Assembly (NCBI GenBank): GCA_020026175.1
Contig: JAHHQV010000003.1
Span: 1-64,000 of the forward strand
Length of the DNA: 64,000 nucleotides
Direction: 5' to 3'
Origin: Phocaeicola sp.
Lineage (GTDB): Bacteria; Bacteroidota; Bacteroidia; Bacteroidales; Bacteroidaceae
Translations under genes and position numbers: made by a program
Notes under the pieces: model-generated
The model's database searches: none
The model's input: only the letters and a program-made list of their open reading frames with translations
What the model was told of the DNA's origin: nothing
Part shown: positions 55,132 to 62,060 of the stretch, one piece after another
Layout: each line of letters begins with the position of its first letter
Numbering within the stretch: position 1 is the first letter of the stretch

Positions 55132-55167
55132 TAGCTTTGCATATGTTTATAATAATGTGCAAAGCTA
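55132..55167 (-). promoter_or_regulatory. Inverted pair of -7 elements TAGCTTTG; promoter of the TonB-domain operon
   Basis: On the minus strand TAGCTTTG at 55167-55160 lies about 42 bp before the gene start at 55118. A rightward copy at 55132-55139 faces it, giving a 10-bp perfect inverted repeat (TAGCTTTGCA, 55132-55141 with 55158-55167). No -33 TTTG is evident. The rest of 55119-55341 holds nothing recognisable. Confidence 0.5.
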
Positions 55168-55341
55168 ATAGTAATCTTTTTGAATATTATAAGATGAATT
55201 GTTAATAATGATAAAACATACTCACAGATGTGTACTTATCAATTATTTAAAAACAAAAGCAAGGGATATTGTAGAGTTTTATAATCTTTGATTATTTTAC
55301 AATTTGTTAATATACAATTGTTTTGTTTTAAGTCTAATACA

Positions 55342-56526
55342 TTACTTGTTAATTTGTCGTCTGTATACAGCAAACGTAGTGATGAAATATATACATGCCT
55401 GAATCCATAAAGCTTGAAATTCTGTGCTTACATCAGAAAGGGTAGCCCCCATACTGTTTATTCTTACAAATCCGTTTATTCCAAAAGTGGAAGGAGCTAT
55501 CCATGAAACGACTTTCCAGAAGTCACTTATTGCAGAACCTGGCCATGAAATTCCGGAAATGAACAATAGCGGTACGGATGTAAAAACATATAGCATCATA
55601 CACGATTCTCTGTGGTGTATGAACATGGAACATGTCATTGCAAAAAAGATACATGCCAGCAGATAAGGTAAGATGAATATGGCAAGAGTAAATGTGTCAG
55701 GTATCTGTACTAAACTGAACATCTTTGGTACAGCACAAAGTATATAGGCTGACACTAAGATATATATAAGCAAGTAAACCAGTGATTTTCCTAATATAAC
55801 ATACAGTGTTCCGCTACTGTTCTTGCCTATAAAATCAGGATAATTCATTCCTTTTGATTCTCTGGCAGTTCCGGCAGACATACCTATTCCCAACAATAGT
55901 GTCTGTTGTATTATAAGCACCAACACGGCTGGAATAAGAAAACTGGCAAAACCGTCTTGAGGATTGAACATAGATATTGATTTATATTCAATAGGGGTTG
56001 TTCCAACTTCATCTTGTCTGTCAGTTGAATTGCCCATTCTCTGTATCTTTATCTTTTTGTTCATCTCAAGCGATACATTTGTAGTTGCTATAAGTAGCGA
56101 TTTATAGTATAACAAACCGCTCATATCGCTGTAAATGTTTACAACAGATTGTTTTCCGGAAGTGAGATTGTCGGTAAAATCTTCGGGCATATATATAATA
56201 CCATATACATTGCCTTTTTTTATCAGTTCCTTGGCTTCTTCCATGTCAGTGCAATACGATTGTATTTTCACTTCAGAAGTTCCATCTACCATTCTTATGA
56301 AATTACGGCTCATAGAAGTCATGCTATCATCTACCACAGCAATAGGTACATCCCTTACCACCTCCTGTGTATATATAAAAGCATACAGAAGAGGATAGGC
56401 TATAGGTACCAGAATCAAGAAAATAAGAACACCTTGATCTTTTAATATATTCCTAATTTCTTTATTGCACATAATAAAAAGGTTTGTTGCACCTTTTCGT
56501 ATTATATTAAAAAAAACATTGTTCAT
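55342..56526 (-). CDS. ABC-2 type transporter permease (second of a pair)
   Basis: 394 residues with one N-terminal membrane helix (about 33-52), a long extracytoplasmic segment (about 55-215) and five C-terminal helices. This is the YhhJ/YbhR-type ABC-2 permease layout; the FISGISWP segment before the last helices is typical. It would form the membrane channel of a drug or lipid exporter together with the preceding paralog. Starts 15 bp after that gene. No ATPase gene is present in the cluster. Confidence 0.9.
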   Translation of the reverse strand: MNNVFFNIIRKGATNLFIMCNKEIRNILKDQGVLIFLILVPIAYPLLYAFIYTQEVVRDVPIAVVDDSMTSMSRNFIRMVDGTSEVKIQSYCTDMEEAKELIKKGNVYGIIYMPEDFTDNLTSGKQSVVNIYSDMSGLLYYKSLLIATTNVSLEMNKKIKIQRMGNSTDRQDEVGTTPIEYKSISMFNPQDGFASFLIPAVLVLIIQQTLLLGIGMSAGTARESKGMNYPDFIGKNSSGTLYVILGKSLVYLLIYILVSAYILCAVPKMFSLVQIPDTFTLAIFILPYLLACIFFAMTCSMFIHHRESCMMLYVFTSVPLLFISGISWPGSAISDFWKVVSWIAPSTFGINGFVRINSMGATLSDVSTEFQALWIQACIYFITTFAVYRRQINK

Positions 56527-56541
56527 TGTCTACATATCTTT

Positions 56542-57714
56542 TTATGGTAAATACGTATAATTCTCCATAATATGCTTCATCCTTTTTAAGATAAAACATG
56601 GAAGTATCATAAACAGTAGTAATGCTGCTACAGATTTCCATGCATATATAATAGGATAACCGTTTAAGGCCTGATTGACATAAATAAGGAAATAGTGTCT
56701 TAATGGAAACAGATTGCTCAATGCCTGTAGGGTAGGGTGCATAGCCATTACTGGAAAAGTAAAACCGGAGATAGAGAATGATATTACCCCCCACAAAGAC
56801 GATGTACTTAGAGCCAGACGCATAGCCCCGAACAATCCGAAAAAGAATATTCCAAGTGCCTGCGACGAAAGCACAAGAAGTACTCCAGCCAACATCATAG
56901 TCCCTATACCACCATTACATGGAATGTGCATGAATCCATACAACAGAACATTCTGGAATGTAGCCATAACAAGGAATACCATAGTCTGTGGAAAAATTTT
57001 CCCTGCCAAAGCTTTCAGTATAGAACCGTCTGCCATTCTCATAAGTTCCTTTGAAGTATTGTCTTTCAGTTCGCTGCCAAGTGTATACGTTGTAGTAAGG
57101 AATATGATAAGCATCAATATACCTGGGAAAATAGTATTACACAGATAAACGGAATAGTTTAGCCACGGATTCCCTATAGGATGAGTATCTATTACTATCG
57201 GTTGCAGGAATCCCATAGCCTGTTTTTCGGTTGCACCTTTTGCGTATAGTGTAGCCCTTCCTATTGCACCTCCTGCCAGTTCGGACATCATTTTCATATC
57301 CCTGTATATCAGAGAACCTGCAATGAGGTACGAATAGTTAGTATAAAATGAAATTTTAGGCTGCCTGCTGGCCAAAGCCTTTTCTGTCGTACCTTCAGGA
57401 ATATAATAGAACGCATAAATATCTCCTTTTTGTACAGCCTTTCTTGCCTCGTTCAAACTACTGTAGTGCGACACAATCTTTGTTTGCTGGAAAGCGTCAA
57501 GATTCCGTATTATATTTCTTGTAGTAGATGTATTGTCGAGGTCCACCACTCCGGCAGGTAAATCAGTAGGCAATCCGCTTTCCATCAGAGAAGCGAAAAA
57601 TATGTAGCTGAACAGTGGTGCTATAATCATACAAAACAGATACATCGGTTTTGTGCCCAGTCGTAGCACTTCACGTTTCATTATATCTAAAAGTCTATAG
57701 GTGGTATTCGACAT
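56542..57714 (-). CDS. ABC-2 type transporter permease (first of a pair)
   Basis: 390 residues from ATG 57714; a longer reading frame to 57735 would need a TTG start inside the HlyD gene. Same layout as the downstream paralog: helix at about 20-40, extracytoplasmic domain (DLPAGVVDLDNTSTTRNIIRN), then five helices with SISGFTFPVMAMHP near the end. It starts about ten bases after the hlyD-like stop codon, so translation is probably coupled. Confidence 0.9.
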   Translation of the reverse strand: MSNTTYRLLDIMKREVLRLGTKPMYLFCMIIAPLFSYIFFASLMESGLPTDLPAGVVDLDNTSTTRNIIRNLDAFQQTKIVSHYSSLNEARKAVQKGDIYAFYYIPEGTTEKALASRQPKISFYTNYSYLIAGSLIYRDMKMMSELAGGAIGRATLYAKGATEKQAMGFLQPIVIDTHPIGNPWLNYSVYLCNTIFPGILMLIIFLTTTYTLGSELKDNTSKELMRMADGSILKALAGKIFPQTMVFLVMATFQNVLLYGFMHIPCNGGIGTMMLAGVLLVLSSQALGIFFFGLFGAMRLALSTSSLWGVISFSISGFTFPVMAMHPTLQALSNLFPLRHYFLIYVNQALNGYPIIYAWKSVAALLLFMILPCFILKRMKHIMENYTYLP

Positions 57715-57724
57715 GATTAAAATA

Positions 57725-58711
57725 TTATTTTTCAATTATAGCCGACATTCCGGGACGAAGGTTTTCTACCGGATTGATGGTCTTTGCTTTTACTTCAAAT
57801 GTTTTCAGGTCAAACTGACCGGTTGTTTTTGTGGCCTTCCATGCAGCATAGTTTCCAAGGTCTTTTATGTTGTATATCTTGAAAACAATATTTTTTTCCA
57901 ATGCAGGAATATAAGCCATTACCTCTTCTCCCATTGTAAAGTTTTTCAGAAGGTCTTCTCTCACATTGAAGCTTACCCACATCTTGTCCAGTTGTGCCAC
58001 GTTCATGATAGGAGCACCTGTACCTACAAGTTCTCCCACCTTAGGAAAAACTTCTGTCACCTCTCCGTCGGCCATAGCTATAAGATAAGTTTCGCTGATG
58101 TATGACGACACCTCTGCCACTGCTCCTTTGGCTCTTTCCACTTGTGCTGCTGCCATAGCTTTATCTTCCTGTTGGGCACCGTTTTTGGCCATCGTATATT
58201 GTGCCTTTGCTGCACGTTCTGTAGCTTTCATAGCTTCATATTGCGCTTTTGCTTCATCTTTCTTTTGTGCAGACATCACACCTTGTTCAAACAGGTTGCT
58301 CACTCTCTTGTATGACTTCTCTGCGATTTCAAGTCCGGCTTTAGCCTTCTGCCAAATTTCGAATGCAGCCTGTATCTGTTCGTTTCTTGTACCCTTTATA
58401 GCTTTTTGGTTCATTGCCAGTGCGGCCTGTTCTGCAGCCTGTGCCTGCATTAGTTTTGCCATCACGTCTGGAGCTTCAAGTATAGCCAGTGTATCACCTG
58501 CTTTCACTTTGTCGCCTTCTGTGACGAAATATTTCAATATACGTCCCGGCACCTTGCTCGAAACACGATACTCTGTAGCTTCTGCCTGTCCCTGTATAAT
58601 TTCAGGTCCTTTGCTGAAACTGAACAAACCTATAATGCTGACTATTACTACAACTGTCAATAAAGTAAGGAATGCAAGCAGAATACTGCTGCGTTGAGAT
58701 TTTTCTGTCAT
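57725..58711 (-). CDS. HlyD/MFP family periplasmic adaptor
   Basis: 328-residue membrane-fusion protein linking the inner-membrane permeases to TolC. N-terminal membrane anchor (about 12-30, LLAFLTLLTVVVIVSIIGLF), lipoyl-like half (RVSSKVPGRILKYFVTEGDKVKAGDTLAIL), an Ala/Glu/Lys-rich coiled-coil hairpin (about 85-190), the second lipoyl half (MADGEVTEVFPKVGELVGTG), a beta barrel and the end PVENLRPGMSAIIEK. Similar to the YbhG/EmrA type. Confidence 0.95.
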   Translation of the reverse strand: MTEKSQRSSILLAFLTLLTVVVIVSIIGLFSFSKGPEIIQGQAEATEYRVSSKVPGRILKYFVTEGDKVKAGDTLAILEAPDVMAKLMQAQAAEQAALAMNQKAIKGTRNEQIQAAFEIWQKAKAGLEIAEKSYKRVSNLFEQGVMSAQKKDEAKAQYEAMKATERAAKAQYTMAKNGAQQEDKAMAAAQVERAKGAVAEVSSYISETYLIAMADGEVTEVFPKVGELVGTGAPIMNVAQLDKMWVSFNVREDLLKNFTMGEEVMAYIPALEKNIVFKIYNIKDLGNYAAWKATKTTGQFDLKTFEVKAKTINPVENLRPGMSAIIEK

Positions 58712-58719
58712 AAAATTTC

Positions 58720-60204
58720 TTATTTTAAAGTACCCATTGATTTTTTCAAATATAATTCACTCATTTTCATGTCTATCTGCGCATCTATTCTGCCCGATTT
58801 GGCAGACAGCCACGCTGTTTGTGCTTCAAGCACATTGCTTGTAGGTATAACTCCTTCTTTGAATCCGAGTGTGGCAAAACGGAGATTTTCTTCTGCTTTA
58901 TCCATATTTTGTTCAGCCATAGCAAGTTGCTTTATAGCTTCGTTCACTTTATATGAATTTTGTGTTACTTGCAGTTCTACTTTCTCACGCACATCTGCAA
59001 GTTGATATTTGGCTATATTGGCTTCAGCCTTTGCTGCCTTTACCTTATATATACCTTCTCCCCAATGGAATACAGGAACTTTCAGCACAACACCTGCTGC
59101 AAACATGCCTCTGAACTTGTTTTCAAAACCATTTACAAGTGACGGATTGGTAACCGCATAATTTGCCGTTAGGGCAATGGAAGGAAGAAACTCCGAGCGT
59201 GCTATATTGACTTTCTGATTGTAAATCTTGGTGGCAAGTTCCAGACTTTTCAGTTCTTTTCTATTTGCCAATGCTATATCCACATTGCTCTCTGTAAAAG
59301 TTTCGGGCAATGTCAGGTTTTCAATATTCTCGTCAGTCAATGCAATGTCTGTGTTTAGTGGGATACCACAAATCTGACATAACACCATTCTGGACAGGCT
59401 CAATCCGTTTTCCACTTTTGTAAGAGTCACTTCAGCTTCGTTTAGCTTTACCTTTACGCTCAGTCCGTCCGACTTGGTGGCAACCCCCTCGTTTATCATC
59501 TTTTCTATATCAGAGTCGAGTGTCTTTAGAAGATTTACATAACTTTCAGCAAGTTTTCTTTTGTTTTCCAAAGATATAACTTGCCAGTAAGCCTGGTCGG
59601 TACTCAATATGATATCTTCCATTCCGGTGGCATGCTGATTTTGTGCAAGCTGTTCGGCATATCTTGTTATCTTGTTGTATGCCACTATTTTTCCACCCAT
59701 ATAAAGAGGTTGTGTAAGAGATAATGTTCCAGCAAACATATTTCTTGTATCGGTACGCAAAGCATCTACAAATCCTTGGCCTGCACCGTTCAGTCCATTG
59801 GTGACACCTTGAATCATCCCCGGTACAATGCTTTGCAGTGGCTTTAATATAGGTGCAAGCATAGGATTACCCTCTAAAATATGCTGTAACTGCTGAAATT
59901 GTTGCTGCAACTGATTTCCTGCTGTTGTACCGATATTTCCTATAGAGTGTTTTTGTTCATCGCTAAGTAGAGAAACTTCTTTTTGAGTCCTCATATAAGT
60001 GCCGATGATGTCGAATTTAGGAAGATAGTTAGTAAAAGCTGCTTTCTTTTGATAATGAGCTGCATTTATCTTTTCTTGAGCTATTCTTATCTCCTTGTTG
60101 TTTTCTATGGCAAGGCTTCTGCAGCTGTCCAGTGATAATAGTCGTTGGGAATATACATTGAATGTTATTCCTGAAACAAGTATAAAACTTAAAAGTCTTT
60201 TCAT
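58720..60204 (-). CDS. TolC family outer-membrane efflux protein
   Basis: 494 residues from ATG 60204, which gives a good signal peptide (MKRLLSFILVSGITFNVYSQ); an ATG at 60246 would place 14 extra residues before it and overlap the promoter. It has the duplicated TolC helical pattern: LDSCRSLAIENNKEIRIAQEK in the first repeat and NRKELKSLELATKIYNQKVNIARSEFLPSIAL in the second (quoted in part). An unusual Gln-rich insertion (GNQLQQQFQQLQHILEG, about 110-125) lies in the first half. First gene of the exporter operon. Confidence 0.94.
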   Translation of the reverse strand: MKRLLSFILVSGITFNVYSQRLLSLDSCRSLAIENNKEIRIAQEKINAAHYQKKAAFTNYLPKFDIIGTYMRTQKEVSLLSDEQKHSIGNIGTTAGNQLQQQFQQLQHILEGNPMLAPILKPLQSIVPGMIQGVTNGLNGAGQGFVDALRTDTRNMFAGTLSLTQPLYMGGKIVAYNKITRYAEQLAQNQHATGMEDIILSTDQAYWQVISLENKRKLAESYVNLLKTLDSDIEKMINEGVATKSDGLSVKVKLNEAEVTLTKVENGLSLSRMVLCQICGIPLNTDIALTDENIENLTLPETFTESNVDIALANRKELKSLELATKIYNQKVNIARSEFLPSIALTANYAVTNPSLVNGFENKFRGMFAAGVVLKVPVFHWGEGIYKVKAAKAEANIAKYQLADVREKVELQVTQNSYKVNEAIKQLAMAEQNMDKAEENLRFATLGFKEGVIPTSNVLEAQTAWLSAKSGRIDAQIDMKMSELYLKKSMGTLK

Positions 60205-60243
60205 AAATAAGTGGAATATGTAGTTTGGTTGCATATGCAACTG

Positions 60244-60274
60244 CAAATATATGTATAAAAAATATTATACCAAC
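60244..60274 (-). promoter_or_regulatory. Exporter operon promoter, GTTG-N19-TATATTTG
   Basis: On the minus strand GTTG (60274-60271) and TATATTTG (60251-60244) are 19 bp apart, 40 bp before the TolC gene start. Confidence 0.65.
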
Positions 60275-60367
60275 TATTTAAAGAAAAAGATTAATAAGTT
60301 TTTGGTATTTTATGTAATAGATTTAAGGTTTTCTTTTTTCAAGAAACTTGAATGGCTTTTAGTAAAT

Positions 60368-60407
60368 AAGGTCTTCAAAACGTAGTAGAAAACGTATTGA
60401 AGACCTT
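60368..60407 (-). terminator. Terminator of the BACON-type lipoprotein gene
   Basis: AAGGTCTTCAA (60368-60378) and TTGAAGACCTT (60397-60407) form an 11-bp stem 19 bp after the stop codon; the minus strand continues ATTTACT. Confidence 0.7.
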
Positions 60408-60425
60408 GTTGTTATTGTTTTATAA

Positions 60426-61838
60426 TCAGTATTCTAAAGTATATGTTACAGTATCTTTGCCTTCTCCTAATTTTTTGTATTTTCTTTCTATTTTTGTTCT
60501 ATATTTTTTGATTGTTTGTCCAGGATATTCTTTGATTACTTCATCTGTTACAATTTCTTTTTCTTTTACTTCTATAATATCAAACTTTTGTGTCAAGATT
60601 ACTTTAGACAAGTTCTTGTCTTTGTCATACTCATATTTATATTCGTCATAATATTCGCTGAAATCAGCTTTCTTATGTGTTCTTTCATATATTATTGTTC
60701 CTGGTTTTTCGTATGATTCTCCTTCTGATACATTTGCTAATTCATATCTTTTTTTTATACGTTCTATTAAGTAGTCGCTTGTTTTACCAATCTTGCCAAT
60801 AGACGATATAATTGTAAAAGATTCATAATCAAATTCATCAAAATTGGTTAAGAATGCCGTCATATCTATAATATTGTTATTAGGACATTTATTAGGATAG
60901 TAAGTAGGAATATCAAAATTATATACATCCACACTAGAATCATATTCATCATATTTGTATTCTAATCTTGTCCAAAATCCTTCTTTATATTCAAAGTTAG
61001 ATGAATATTTGCGATCATAGGCCTTGTCATAAGTGGTTAAATTTTTCAGTCTGCCGTCTTCATTATAATCAAGTTTGTGCTTATCTAAATATTGTTTTTT
61101 TTCTTTATTAAACTCACGTACTTTTACGGCATTTCCTTTATCATTTAGTGTAACGATATATTTTTCTTCTTCTGTAGCTCCGTCATAATTATATCTTGAA
61201 GTAACACTTATTTCTCCTACAACACTATAGTCGTATACTATTTCGCTTTCTTCGTATCCGTCTTCAAGGTCGCTAATGCGTGAAACTCTTCCTTTGTCGT
61301 CATAATGATATGTCATTACACTATTGGATATACTTTCTTGACTTCCAGGCTTATAATTAGGATTGTCTATAAACTCACTTGGATAATCAACAATCATTTT
61401 TACTGTTTTCACTTGTTTTGTCACACTTCCATCGCTGTTTTCAGCAACCTGTTCGATAGTGATTTTTACGGCTGTATCGCCACATTCAATGATAATTTCG
61501 GCTTTACGAGTCATTCCTGTAAAGTTTTTTGTAAAAGACATGGAAAGTGAAACATCGCCAGCTTCACCGCTGTAGGCACTTAACTTAACCCATTCCACTT
61601 CTTTGCCAGCCTCAACAGCTCTTGTAGGAGTTACGTCATTTACTGTGGCTTTCCAAGGTGCAACAGCCTTGAAACTAATAGCCTGTCCGTTTTCTGTTTC
61701 GTCGGCTTTCACTACTACTTTTTCAGGAGTGTTGTTCACTAATTCAATGTTTTCAGGTTTTCCACCATTACCATTTTCATCGCTACATGCAGTCAGCATT
61801 AAAGCTGTACAAAGCATTAAAAGATAAGAAACTTTCAT
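60426..61838 (-). CDS. BACON-domain-like lipoprotein with YD-repeat-like body
   Basis: 470 residues. Lipoprotein signal peptide (lipobox LTAC, Cys18). Residues about 35-135 look like a BACON-type Ig domain (APWKATVND, WVKLSAYSGEAGDVSLSMSF, RKAEIIIECGDTAVKITIEQ). The rest (about 150-470) contains repeated YD-like units (YHYDDKGRVSRISD, VTLNDKGNAVKVREF, YEYDKDKNLSKVIL), as in Bacteroidetes DUF4595-type proteins. Probably surface exposed; ligand unknown. The ATG is preceded directly by 14 A residues in the mRNA sense (15-base homopolymer at 61838-61852). Confidence 0.75.
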   Translation of the reverse strand: MKVSYLLMLCTALMLTACSDENGNGGKPENIELVNNTPEKVVVKADETENGQAISFKAVAPWKATVNDVTPTRAVEAGKEVEWVKLSAYSGEAGDVSLSMSFTKNFTGMTRKAEIIIECGDTAVKITIEQVAENSDGSVTKQVKTVKMIVDYPSEFIDNPNYKPGSQESISNSVMTYHYDDKGRVSRISDLEDGYEESEIVYDYSVVGEISVTSRYNYDGATEEEKYIVTLNDKGNAVKVREFNKEKKQYLDKHKLDYNEDGRLKNLTTYDKAYDRKYSSNFEYKEGFWTRLEYKYDEYDSSVDVYNFDIPTYYPNKCPNNNIIDMTAFLTNFDEFDYESFTIISSIGKIGKTSDYLIERIKKRYELANVSEGESYEKPGTIIYERTHKKADFSEYYDEYKYEYDKDKNLSKVILTQKFDIIEVKEKEIVTDEVIKEYPGQTIKKYRTKIERKYKKLGEGKDTVTYTLEY

Positions 61839-61852
61839 TTTTTTTTTTTTTT
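61838..61852 (-). repeat. 15-base homopolymer directly before a start codon
   Basis: Fifteen consecutive T on the plus strand (A on the coding strand, with the last being the A of ATG). It occupies the position where the ribosome binds, so slippage could change expression of the lipoprotein. Confidence 0.7.
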
Positions 61853-61972
61853 GTTAACTTTACAAAGTTGGCAATACTTAATTTAATAACCAAGAAAAAC
61901 TCCTTGTTTTTTTACATATATTCAAAAAAAACAAGAAGTTAAGCTAAAAAAGCAACAAATTATACAAATAAA

Positions 61973-62032
61973 AAACGATTAGGCGTTTATGTTAAAACGC
62001 TTAGTCGTTCGAGCATGAATGACTAAGCGTTT
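61973..62032 (-). terminator. Three-arm hairpin region after the FtsX-like gene
   Basis: Three 16-base arms, 61973-61988, 61995-62010 and 62017-62032, are separated by two six-base loops (ATGTTA and GAGCAT). The middle arm can pair with either outer arm (with one or two G-T pairs), giving mutually exclusive hairpins. On the minus strand a T-rich stretch follows. It probably terminates the FtsX-like gene. Confidence 0.65.
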
Positions 62033-62060
62033 AATATAGAATGTAGGCATACACTATTAT

